DNA of 64,000 nucleotides from an uncultured Clostridia bacterium. GTDB lineage: Bacteria; Bacillota; Clostridia; TANB77; CAG-508. Position numbers and translations under genes: made by a program. Below, in pieces: positions 56,749-64,000 of this stretch; position 1 is the first letter of the stretch; the number at the start of each line of letters is the position of its first letter. The stretch is from the NCBI GenBank assembly GCA_934101145.1, contig CAKOPZ010000004.1, forward strand, positions 11,830-75,829. Reading direction: 5' to 3'. The notes under the pieces were generated by a model, which was not told the DNA's origin, made no database searches, and was given only the letters and a program-made list of their open reading frames with translations.

Positions 56749-57139
56749 TACAGCTAATCATAAATCAATGCCAGAAATAAGTAATGAACAAATAAAAGAA
56801 GAAGTAATGAATTTACACAGCAGTTTGTATGAAAAATTTGGATATGAAATGCAATATATAAGACCACCAAAAGGAGAATATAGTGAAAGAACAGTTGCAT
56901 ATACAAATACACTTGGCTATACAACCGTAATGTGGTCATTTGCATATGATGATTGGGATGAATCAAAACAGGGAAGAGAAAAATATGGAAAAAAGAAAAT
57001 ATTAGACAATTTGCATAATGGAGAAGTAATGCTACTTCATGCAACATCAAAGGATAATAGCAATATATTAGATGAATGTATAAAAGAAATTAAAGCACAG
57101 GGATATGAATTTAGAGCAATTGATAAATTTGAAAAATAA
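56749..57139 (+). pseudogene. pdaA: PdaA C-terminal half
   Basis: Continues the interrupted gene in frame: after GN, the sequence reads HTANHKSMPEISNEQIKEE, RPPKGEYSERT, WSFAYDDW and VMLLHATSKDN, all PdaA motifs including the metal-binding HxxxH. It ends in KAQGYEFRAIDKFEK. The first possible start (ATG 56768) would give a half-enzyme without the catalytic Asp. Confidence 0.92.
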
Positions 57140-57157
57140 AAAAGGATTGTGATTGAT

Positions 57158-57457
57158 TTGAAAAAAAGAAAATCTACACCAAGTAGACTTGAAAGAATTC
57201 TGAGTCTACCAGATGAAATCAGTTCAAATAGACCAAAGATAACAATAGTGGGATTTGAACAAGTTTTTATAGAAAATTACAAAGGAATACTTGAATATCA
57301 GGATTATTTTGTAAGATTAAATACATACATTGGTATCATAAATATTAATGGATTTAATTTAAAACTTGAAGAAATGACAACAGATGATATTTTAGTAACA
57401 GGCCAAATAGATGGAATTGACTTTGAAAGCATTGAAAACGAGGAGGAGAAAATTTGA
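57158..57457 (+). CDS. yqfC: Sporulation protein YqfC (YabP family)
   Basis: A protein of about 99 residues with the YabP/YqfC fold: RLERILSLPDEIS, ITIVGFEQVFIENYKGILEY, and LEEMTTDDILVTGQI. Start is either TTG 57158 (spacing fits AGGA) or GTG 57149. It is coupled to yqfD by a TTGA overlap. Sigma-E-dependent in Bacillus. Confidence 0.85.
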   Translation: MKKRKSTPSRLERILSLPDEISSNRPKITIVGFEQVFIENYKGILEYQDYFVRLNTYIGIININGFNLKLEEMTTDDILVTGQIDGIDFESIENEEEKI

Positions 57458-58638
57458 ACTTAGATGTACTATTAAGTTATATATATGGCTATGTTGATAT
57501 AGAAGTAGAAGGATATTATATAGAAAGATTTATAAACATATGTGCAAGTAAAGGAATATATTTATGGAAAATAAATAGGAGTAAGTCAACAATACTGTGT
57601 GCTAGAATAAAAAGAGAAGACTTTAAAAAATTAAGAAGTGTTTGTAAAAAAACACAATGTAGATTAAAAATTAAAAATAAAAAAGGAATATCATTTAAGT
57701 TAAATCAATATAGAAAGAGGAAGGTATTTGTGCTTTTTCTTTTTATTATATTGTTTACAATTATTGCGCTTTCAAATTTTATATGGAATATAGAAATAAT
57801 TGGAAACAGTAAAATAAATTCTAAGGATATTTTAAGTATCGTAAAAGAGAGTGGACTTGATATAGGAAAAATGAGACATGCAATAAACACAAAACAGGTA
57901 ATAAATAATTTAAGACTTAAAAGGGACGATATTGCTTGGGTGGGAATTGATATAAAAGGAACAAATGCCATCATTAAAATAGAGGAAGCTGACGAAAAGC
58001 CAGAAATAATAAATGAAGATGAATACTGTAATATTGTTGCAAAAAAATCAGGTATGATATTGAAAGTAAATGCTGTAAATGGAACATCACTTGTAAAGGA
58101 AGGTGATATTGTAAAAGAAGGAGATAACCTTATTGCAGGATGGATGGAAGGTAAGTATACTAGCAAGCGCTATGTTCATGCACAAGGAGAAATAAAAGCA
58201 AAAGTTTGGTATACAAGCAAACAAAGAATTGATTTAATAGAAAATAATAAAGAAGAAACTGGCCAAGTAGAAAATAAGTATTGTATAAATATAAATAATT
58301 TTAAAATAAATTTATATAAAGGGCTTTCAAAATTCCAAAATTATGATACAATAGAAGAGACAAAAAAATTGAAGTTATTTTCTAATTTTTATATCCCAAT
58401 AGAAATTAACAAAATAACTAATAAAGAGTACAAAAATATTCAAGTTGTTCATGATGTTAATGAAGCAAAAGAAATAGCAAAAAATATGGCAATGAAGGAA
58501 CTTGATGAAAAAATAGAAGATAAAAATAGTATTTTAGATAAGCAGATTACAACACATGAGGATAGTTCTTATGTGGAAGTAGAAGTAACATATGAAGTAC
58601 AAGAAAACATTGGGACAAAAGAAAAAATAGTCTTTTAG
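57454..58638 (+). CDS. yqfD: Sporulation protein YqfD
   Basis: A 394-residue protein: N-terminal cytoplasmic domain, one membrane helix (KVFVLFLFIILFTIIALSNF, about residues 89-108), then an extracytoplasmic region beginning NIEIIGNSKI and continuing AKKSGMILKVNAVNGTSLVKEGD. This matches the YqfD family, which associates with forespore engulfment. TTG start with GAGGAGG before it. Confidence 0.88.
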   Translation: MNLDVLLSYIYGYVDIEVEGYYIERFINICASKGIYLWKINRSKSTILCARIKREDFKKLRSVCKKTQCRLKIKNKKGISFKLNQYRKRKVFVLFLFIILFTIIALSNFIWNIEIIGNSKINSKDILSIVKESGLDIGKMRHAINTKQVINNLRLKRDDIAWVGIDIKGTNAIIKIEEADEKPEIINEDEYCNIVAKKSGMILKVNAVNGTSLVKEGDIVKEGDNLIAGWMEGKYTSKRYVHAQGEIKAKVWYTSKQRIDLIENNKEETGQVENKYCININNFKINLYKGLSKFQNYDTIEETKKLKLFSNFYIPIEINKITNKEYKNIQVVHDVNEAKEIAKNMAMKELDEKIEDKNSILDKQITTHEDSSYVEVEVTYEVQENIGTKEKIVF

Positions 58639-58684
58639 AGGATTTGCTAAAGAACAAATGTAAAAGATGGAAGTGGAGGATAAT

Positions 58685-59926
58685 ATGGAAGAAAGAAGTT
58701 TAAGGGTTTATAATTCAGAAAAAACATTTTTTTCAAAAATAACAAATACATTAACAAAATTATTAATACCTACAAAAGTAGGTATTAATGGAATGCTTAT
58801 ATCTATGAAAAGGAATAATGTATTAAAAGCATATGAAAATTCTTTAAATATAGATAAAATTGATGATGAAGATAAAAAAGAACAAATAACAAAAAAATTA
58901 GATGATACATATGCACTATATTTAGAATCTATTGATAAATATATTATGGATTCTATATATAAAAAGGTAAAAAATGATACTGCAAATGAATTTGAAAAAG
59001 ATGCACTATCACAATATTATATGATTACACATTTAAAAGAAACAGGATATACAGAATATAAATATAGAAAGCAAATGTATTTACTTAGATTAGACTATGA
59101 AACAGTTCAAAATGAAAAAGAAAAATTAATTGAAAAATACAAAAAGTTTTATGCAATGGAAATGGAAACATTGTATAAAGGACTTTTAAAACATTATTCT
59201 ATTAGACTTGCAGATAATTTATCAGATGGAGAAAAACAAGATATTTATGGAAAGATATTTAAAGCATTAGAAAAATATATATCTGATATATTACCAATAA
59301 AATTTGAAGTTGAAGGAAATGATACATATAAAGAAATATTAGAAGAATATAATAATTTTGAAAGATTTACAGTAGGAAAACTAGATCAAAATGATTATAT
59401 AGAAAAAAATATGATATTACTTGGTCTTAGCAGAAAATTGTTTACACATAGTTTGCCACTTGTTGTAGCTGAGCAATGCTATGAAAAACTTTTAAATGAT
59501 GCACGTAGTTTAATAGTAGACACAAAAATTATAAGAAAACAAGAAAAAGCATATTCATTGTTAATAAACATTATAGAAGAATATAATGTTAGATTGTTAA
59601 GTACAAAAATTTATTGGGACAAACCTTCTTTAAGAGAAGCATATAAAAGTTTTTGGACAGAATATAAAAAACTTGATAGTTTAAAAGATAATAATTATGA
59701 TGAATACGTAAAGGAAAAAGAAATTTTATTTGTGAGAAATGATCTTCAAAAAGTTTTTGCAAATGAAAATAAATATTACAAAATAATTAAATTTTATAAA
59801 AATAAATTGGTTGAACTTGGGGCTATGAGAGCACTTGCAGATGGATGCTATTCAGAAGGAAGTTATACAAAAGGTGCAAAAAAGGTAGCAAAGAAAAAAG
59901 AAAGAAAACCAAGGGTAGCAGTATAG
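58685..59926 (+). CDS. Unknown 413-residue helical protein
   Basis: Cytoplasmic, all-helical and Lys/Glu/Tyr-rich with no signal peptide. Starts MEERSLRVYNSEKTFFSKI at 58685 after TGGAGGA (an earlier ATG at 58667 lacks one), and ends with a basic tail KKVAKKKERKPRVAV. It occupies the place between yqfD and ybeY where other Clostridia usually have phoH. No P-loop is present, so it is not PhoH. Not recognised. Confidence 0.8.
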   Translation: MEERSLRVYNSEKTFFSKITNTLTKLLIPTKVGINGMLISMKRNNVLKAYENSLNIDKIDDEDKKEQITKKLDDTYALYLESIDKYIMDSIYKKVKNDTANEFEKDALSQYYMITHLKETGYTEYKYRKQMYLLRLDYETVQNEKEKLIEKYKKFYAMEMETLYKGLLKHYSIRLADNLSDGEKQDIYGKIFKALEKYISDILPIKFEVEGNDTYKEILEEYNNFERFTVGKLDQNDYIEKNMILLGLSRKLFTHSLPLVVAEQCYEKLLNDARSLIVDTKIIRKQEKAYSLLINIIEEYNVRLLSTKIYWDKPSLREAYKSFWTEYKKLDSLKDNNYDEYVKEKEILFVRNDLQKVFANENKYYKIIKFYKNKLVELGAMRALADGCYSEGSYTKGAKKVAKKKERKPRVAV

Positions 59927-59942
59927 GCAGGAAGGTAATTAG

Positions 59943-61217
59943 ATGAAGGAAAATTGTGAAATTATATATAATGGAATTAATGCAAATGAAAAATATGATG
60001 AAACAATAAAAAAAGTAGTAAATAAATGCTTTGAAATAGAAGGATTAGAAAACACAAATTTATATATGAGTATTACATTAACATTGCCAGAAGAAATAAA
60101 GGAAATAAATAGAAAATACCGCAATATTGATAAAGCAACAGATGTACTTTCTTTTCCAATGTTTGAAAAAAATGAAATAGAGCAAATAGTAGGCAAGTCT
60201 GGCAAGGATGTAGAAGAAGTTGAGAAAATAGATATTCTTGGAGATATTGTTATATCAATTCCAAGAGTATATGAACAAGCAGAAGAGTATGGACATAGTT
60301 TTGAAAGAGAACTTTCATATATGGTAGTACATGGATTTTATCATTTGATGGGATATGACCATATGATAGAAGATGAAAAAAAAGTCATGAGACAAAAAGA
60401 GGAAGTAGTTTTATCATCATTAGGAATAAGCAGAGATAAGGAAGAAGAAACATCAAATAAACAGGAAAATGATGAAAAATCCAAAAAAGAAAGATTAGGA
60501 AATAGCAATTTTATTGATGCTTGGAGAAATGCAATTAATGGAATTATATATGCAACAACTACACAATCAAACATAAAAAAACAATTGCTTATTGCTGTGT
60601 TTGTTGTAATTATAAGTTTATTTTTTGAATTAAGCAAAGCTGAATTTTTGATATTTATGTTTACTATAGTTTTAATTTTATTTGCAGAAATGGTCAACAC
60701 AGCAATAGAAACAGTAGTAGATTTATATACAGATTTATATCACCCTAAAGCAAAAATTGCAAAAGATGTTGCAGCAGGTGGAGTTGTTATAACAGCAATT
60801 AATGCACTTATAGTAGCATACTTTTTATTCTTTGATAAAGTAAGTGACATAGGACTCCAATTTATAAGAAATATAATATCATCACCAATACATTTAGCTT
60901 TTTCAACTGTAATAATTGTTGTAATTACAATACTGTCTTTAATAGCAATGGCAACAACAAATAAACATAAATTCTTAAATAAAAAATTTATGCCAAGCGG
61001 ACATACTGCATTAAGCTTTGCAGCAAATACTATAATTTGGCTTATGACAGACAATATTGTAGTATTAACTTTATCACTTATAATGGCAATCTTGGTATCA
61101 GAAAGTAGAATAGAGGCAAAAAAACATACGTTATCAGAAGTAGTTTTTAGTGCATCTGTTGGAATTATAGCTGTTCTTGTTATTTATGGAGTGGCAACAC
61201 TCGCTATAAAACCATAA
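59943..61217 (+). CDS. ybeY: Triple fusion: YbeY endoribonuclease, diacylglycerol kinase, PAP2 phosphatase
   Basis: A 424-residue protein. Residues 1-165 are YbeY (DKATDVLSFPMF; zinc motif VVHGFYHLMGYDH), the rRNA-maturation RNase. After a charged linker (165-185) comes a DgkA-type kinase with membrane helices and AEMVNTAIETVVDLYTD (185-300). A C-terminal PAP2-like part has MPSGHTALSFAANTI and further helices. YbeY-DgkA fusions are known in Clostridia; the added phosphatase makes three functions. Undecaprenol phosphate recycling is a likely lipid role. Confidence 0.88.
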   Translation: MKENCEIIYNGINANEKYDETIKKVVNKCFEIEGLENTNLYMSITLTLPEEIKEINRKYRNIDKATDVLSFPMFEKNEIEQIVGKSGKDVEEVEKIDILGDIVISIPRVYEQAEEYGHSFERELSYMVVHGFYHLMGYDHMIEDEKKVMRQKEEVVLSSLGISRDKEEETSNKQENDEKSKKERLGNSNFIDAWRNAINGIIYATTTQSNIKKQLLIAVFVVIISLFFELSKAEFLIFMFTIVLILFAEMVNTAIETVVDLYTDLYHPKAKIAKDVAAGGVVITAINALIVAYFLFFDKVSDIGLQFIRNIISSPIHLAFSTVIIVVITILSLIAMATTNKHKFLNKKFMPSGHTALSFAANTIIWLMTDNIVVLTLSLIMAILVSESRIEAKKHTLSEVVFSASVGIIAVLVIYGVATLAIKP

Positions 61218-61236
61218 AAATAAAGGGGGATTTTTT

Positions 61237-62304
61237 ATGAGAGCTGATAAAGCAAAAAAGAAATCAAGTGGAAGTAAAATTTTTGTAATAGTATTAATTT
61301 TACTAATACTTGTAGCAGGTGGATTACTTGCAATGAAAGTGTTTAAAGAAAAAGGTAATACGCAAGATGTTGGCAGCACTAATTTAATTGAGAATACAGA
61401 CAGCTCAGTACTTTACGTTGACGAAAAAAAGGCAAAAACGTTTGCGGGAAATGTTAGACCAATTGCAGTAATGATTGATAATCATATTGATGCAATGCCA
61501 CAAGCAGGACTTGAACAAGCAGATTTAGTATATGAAATGATTGTAGAAGGTGGAGAAACAAGATTAATGCTTGTTTTAAAAGATAAAGATTTATCAAAAA
61601 TTGGACCAATAAGAAGTTCAAGACATAATTTCCTAGACTATGCACTAGAAAATGATGCTATATATGTACATTATGGATGGAGTCCTAAGGCAAAAGCAGA
61701 TATTAGTACTTTAAAAGTAAATAATATAAATGGAATATTTGAAAGTGGAAGCAAAAATGGATTTTGGAGAGATACTGGTAAATATGCACCACATAATGCT
61801 GTAACTAAAACAGAAAACATCTTAAAGATTGCAAACAGAAAAGGATATAGAACAACTACAACTAAAGATCCAGTTCTTAATTATGTTGTAGATGAAGTAA
61901 ATTTATCAGATGGTCAAAATGCAGAAACAGTAACAATTCCATATTCAGATCACAATACAGTAAAATATACATATGATGCTGAAAAACAAGTATATACAAG
62001 ATATTCAAGAGGAAAAAAACAAACAGATTGGGTTACTAAAAATACAGTAACAACAAAAAATATTATTATTTCATTTGCTAAAAATACAGCCATAGATAGC
62101 AAAGATAGACAAAATATAGATAATGTAAAAACACTTGATGGATATTATATAACAAATGGAAAGGCAATTAAGATTAAATGTGAAAAAACATCAAGAAGTT
62201 CACAAACAGTATACAAAGATTTACAAGGAAATGAAATAAATGTTAATGACGGAAAAACATTTATTCAAATTTGCCCAATTAATGCGAAAGTTACAATAGA
62301 ATAG
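61237..62304 (+). CDS. DUF3048 (YerB-like) membrane-anchored protein
   Basis: A 355-residue protein: one N-terminal helix (about 14-31), then a DUF3048 domain with RPIAVMIDNHIDAMPQAGLEQADLVYE, RSSRHNFLDYA and GFWRDTGKYAPHN, followed by a second domain with SFAKN-type motif. The family is extracellular; in Bacillus the YerB relatives are uncharacterised lipoproteins, but no lipobox cysteine is seen here. AAAGGGGGA ribosome site. Confidence 0.85.
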   Translation: MRADKAKKKSSGSKIFVIVLILLILVAGGLLAMKVFKEKGNTQDVGSTNLIENTDSSVLYVDEKKAKTFAGNVRPIAVMIDNHIDAMPQAGLEQADLVYEMIVEGGETRLMLVLKDKDLSKIGPIRSSRHNFLDYALENDAIYVHYGWSPKAKADISTLKVNNINGIFESGSKNGFWRDTGKYAPHNAVTKTENILKIANRKGYRTTTTKDPVLNYVVDEVNLSDGQNAETVTIPYSDHNTVKYTYDAEKQVYTRYSRGKKQTDWVTKNTVTTKNIIISFAKNTAIDSKDRQNIDNVKTLDGYYITNGKAIKIKCEKTSRSSQTVYKDLQGNEINVNDGKTFIQICPINAKVTIE

Positions 62305-62342
62305 TAAGAATAGTAAAGTATAAAAAGGAGCACACAAAAGAA

Positions 62343-62577
62343 ATGGAAGAGCGTAGAACCGTTGGGGCTGTACACACACACACACACAATACAGTTTAGT
62401 AAAGAGATTGAAGAAGAATTAGTAGGTAAGGTAAAGAAACCAATATATAAAATAAATATAGAAGCAAATAGAGGCGAGAAAGCCTTTATTTGTGATAGAG
62501 AAAAAGACAGAAAACAAACAAATTGTATTAAGAAAGAAGACTGGAAAGTTTTTGAAGTAATGCAATTGCAAAAGTAG
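62343..62577 (+). CDS. Short gene with an in-frame (CA)8 tract, currently out of frame
   Basis: ATG at 62343 follows AAAAAGGAG (13 bp) and reads MEERRTVGAVHTHTHN into a stop after the repeat. The frame that is open downstream, beginning after (CA)8 at 62373-62388, encodes FSKEIEEELVGKVKKPIY and ends EVMQLQK. Adding one CA unit would fuse start and body into about 79 residues. No family recognised. Could be a phase-variable gene or a decayed one. Confidence 0.45.
62373..62388 (+). repeat. (CA)8 microsatellite
   Basis: Eight CA units, unusual in this AT-rich window, near the N-terminus of a short gene. Confidence 0.95.
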
Positions 62578-62591
62578 TTTGTTTGCTGTCT

Positions 62592-62706
62592 TTTTTGCGT
62601 GGCTGAGGAAGAAAGTTAGTGTGCTTTAGATGAGAGAGGTGATAGATAGAAAACAAGATAAAAAACAATGTATAATAAATAAAAAATAGAAAAGGAGATA
62701 GAATAA
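62592..62706 (+). other. Leader of the variable-region pilin gene
   Basis: No gene seen. GACAGAAAACAAACAAA (from 62509) can pair imperfectly with TTTGTTTGCTGTC ending near 62590, followed by six Ts, so a terminator may end the previous gene. AAAGGAGATAG before 62707 is the ribosome site. Confidence 0.45.
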
Positions 62707-63849
62707 ATGGAACATAAGGAAAAGAAAAGTCAAGCAAACAAAGGAATAACGCTAATAGCGTTAGTTGTAACAAATGTAGTATTAATAATACTAGCAACAG
62801 TAAGTATAAATGCAGTGCTTGGACAAAATGGAATAATAAAAAAAGCAAAACAGGCAAAAGAGATGTATTCAAATAGTATAGCGAAAGATAATGAAGAAAT
62901 GGATAGACTATTAAATGAAATGGCACAGTATGATACTGATAATAGTGGTTCAGGTGGAGGAACGACAAAACCAGAAGAAGGAATAACAGTAACAGTAGAT
63001 GGTACTGAGGGAATAAAATTAACAAAGGCAAATGTAGCAAATTATTTAGGAAAAGTAGTAACAAACTATGTGCCAACAACAAGTAGTGTAACAATAGAAA
63101 GTATGGAATATAATGTATCAACAAAATATAGGTTATACTATGTAGATTTTGATGGAAAATATGGAGAAAAAAATGGAGTGTATTTAAAGGCAGATTGTAC
63201 AAGTAACAATTATTTATTGCCAATTCCGGATGCAACAGCAAGTACAGCCAATAATGTAAAAATACGAGCACTAAATCCATCATTGTATGCAAGCGGAGTA
63301 ACATCGCCAGTAGCAGATAATACCAATATGCTAGAAGTAACATGGCTAACAAATACAAGTAACTGGGATAGCTTAAAAACAGGCTCAAGCTTAGCAAACA
63401 AAGTAAATTATGTAGTAGGAGCACCAAGTGTAGAGATGATGATGGATAGTTATAACACAAAATATAACTTAACAGAAAGTACACCAAATACAGGAACATT
63501 AACAGCAGATACAGCAAGAGCAAAACTATTTTATCAATATCCAACAACAGTAGATAGTAATAACTATGGATATGAACTTGGACCATGTCATTATAATGGA
63601 ACAGAATATGATTATTATACATCAAATTATTCAGTAAAAACAGATTCAGCAATAGATAGTATGTATTATCCAGGAGATAACCAATATTACTGGCTGGCGT
63701 CTCCTTCGGCTTACGGCGATGACATCGTGCTCTTTGTGTTCTGCTACAACGGGGGCTATGTAAGCAGCGACAACCCTGGCAACGCCTACCTCGGTGCGCT
63801 TTGTCCGCTAGTTTCTCTTCAATCTACAGTCTCTCTACAACTACAGTAG
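62707..63849 (+). CDS. Prepilin-like surface protein with C-terminal DGR-type variable domain
   Basis: A 380-residue protein. Leader MEHKEKKSQANKG is followed by ITLIALVVTNVVLIILATVSI, a prepilin processing site and helix with Ala at +5, like the minor pilin at 1402. A polar coiled segment and a Ser/Gly linker (about 80-90) lead to a large extracellular domain. It ends in YYWLASPSAYGDD and PLVSLQS, the C-type-lectin-like/formylglycine-enzyme-like fold used by targets of diversity-generating retroelements. The last 50 codons are GC-rich. No reverse transcriptase or template is in the window. Confidence 0.78.
   Translation: MEHKEKKSQANKGITLIALVVTNVVLIILATVSINAVLGQNGIIKKAKQAKEMYSNSIAKDNEEMDRLLNEMAQYDTDNSGSGGGTTKPEEGITVTVDGTEGIKLTKANVANYLGKVVTNYVPTTSSVTIESMEYNVSTKYRLYYVDFDGKYGEKNGVYLKADCTSNNYLLPIPDATASTANNVKIRALNPSLYASGVTSPVADNTNMLEVTWLTNTSNWDSLKTGSSLANKVNYVVGAPSVEMMMDSYNTKYNLTESTPNTGTLTADTARAKLFYQYPTTVDSNNYGYELGPCHYNGTEYDYYTSNYSVKTDSAIDSMYYPGDNQYYWLASPSAYGDDIVLFVFCYNGGYVSSDNPGNAYLGALCPLVSLQSTVSLQLQ
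63686..63840 (+). other. Candidate DGR variable region
   Basis: The DNA changes abruptly from AT-rich to GC-rich within one gene. From 63712 to 63792, 19 of 27 codons end in C (TAC, GGC, GAC, ATC, CTC, TTC, TGC, AAC, AGC), as expected when AAC codons of a template are mutated at adenines to NNC. Conserved anchors WLASPS and PLVSL flank it. The template repeat and reverse transcriptase must lie outside the window. Confidence 0.72.
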
Positions 63850-63962
63850 AAAGCAGAAGGACATAAAAAATGAGATGGTAAAAAAATAATTTACAGGCTC
63901 TAAAAAAGTAGTTACCCAATTGATGTTTATGAGATAATAAAAATGTAGTTTTTTTCCAACAT

Positions 63963-63990
63963 AAAAATGTAGGAAAACCTACATTTTTCT
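63963..63990 (+). terminator. Terminator at the window end
   Basis: AAAAATGTAGG (63963-63973) pairs with CCTACATTTTT (63978-63988), followed by a T-rich run. Confidence 0.85.
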
Positions 63991-64000
63991 TTTTGCTTAA

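Noticed and set aside
62362..62577. TTG at 62362 as the real start of the short gene
   Set aside because: There is no ribosome site before it; the ATG at 62343 has one but is out of frame by the CA repeat.
63691..63840. GC-rich block as an assembly chimera or contamination
   Set aside because: The reading frame, the WLASPS and VSL anchors and the stop codon are continuous across it, and GC-rich NNC blocks are expected for a DGR variable region.

Overview
The window comes from a low-GC (visibly about 70% A+T), endospore-forming Firmicute of the class Clostridia. It encodes Spo0A, BofA, YqfC/YqfD and a PdaA-type cortex deacetylase, a SufCBDSU iron-sulfur operon, a glmS ribozyme, an Agr-type quorum system, type IV pilus motor genes and only AT-rich codon usage. 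The repeated Lys-Gly-(Ile/Val)-Thr-Leu prepilin motif suggests an uncultured gut clostridial lineage; that placement is inference, and no rRNA is present to test it.

Layout. 1-6.1 kb: type IV pilus operon (prepilin peptidase, two minor prepilins, PilB, PilT, PilC). 6.1-10.3 kb: a candidate small RNA, RNase J, GltX, a DUF951 protein. 10.4-12.4 kb, mostly minus strand: a GC-rich foreign-looking small gene, BofA, YaaL, a cation exchanger. 12.5-24.8 kb: housekeeping and envelope genes (SerS, EngB, a P-type ATPase, sortase, CNNM protein, WG-repeat protein, PLP enzyme, HI0933 flavoprotein, YigZ). 24.8-27.4 kb: spo0A, followed by an insertion scar that carries a second, purely synonymous copy of the spo0A 3' end and two Fst/par-like type I toxin-antitoxin modules. 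27.4-32.3 kb: suf operon behind a promoter with two matching operators. 32.7-37.8 kb: a Spo0A-like orphan regulator, a secreted protein, an ECF sigma/anti-sigma pair, and glmS with its ribozyme. 37.8-41.9 kb: a third toxin-antitoxin module, uvrC, and RNA-modification genes. 42.1-45.2 kb: agrBD and convergent agrCA. 45.4-57.1 kb: pdaA split by a 10.9-kb element with two large serine recombinases and EPS cargo. 57.1-62.3 kb: YqfC, YqfD, an unknown protein, a YbeY-DgkA-PAP2 triple fusion, and a DUF3048 protein. 62.3-64 kb: a (CA)8-bearing short gene and a prepilin-like protein with a GC-rich C-terminal variable region of the diversity-generating-retroelement (DGR) type.

Main points for follow-up. 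(1) Two core genes, uvrC and the HI0933-family flavoprotein gene, each need a +1 frameshift at an in-frame CGG codon next to a motif glycine. CGG is otherwise absent from every gene with native composition in the window, which suggests programmed +1 frameshifting at a starved or unassigned CGG codon. (2) The DGR-type target has a prepilin N-terminus matching a minor pilin of the pilus operon, so a hypervariable domain may be displayed by pilus or pseudopilus machinery. (3) The pdaA element would restore the reading frame exactly on excision, as skin-type elements do in sporulating cells. (4) The synonymous spo0A 3'-end duplication looks like the footprint of an element that brings its own replacement gene end.
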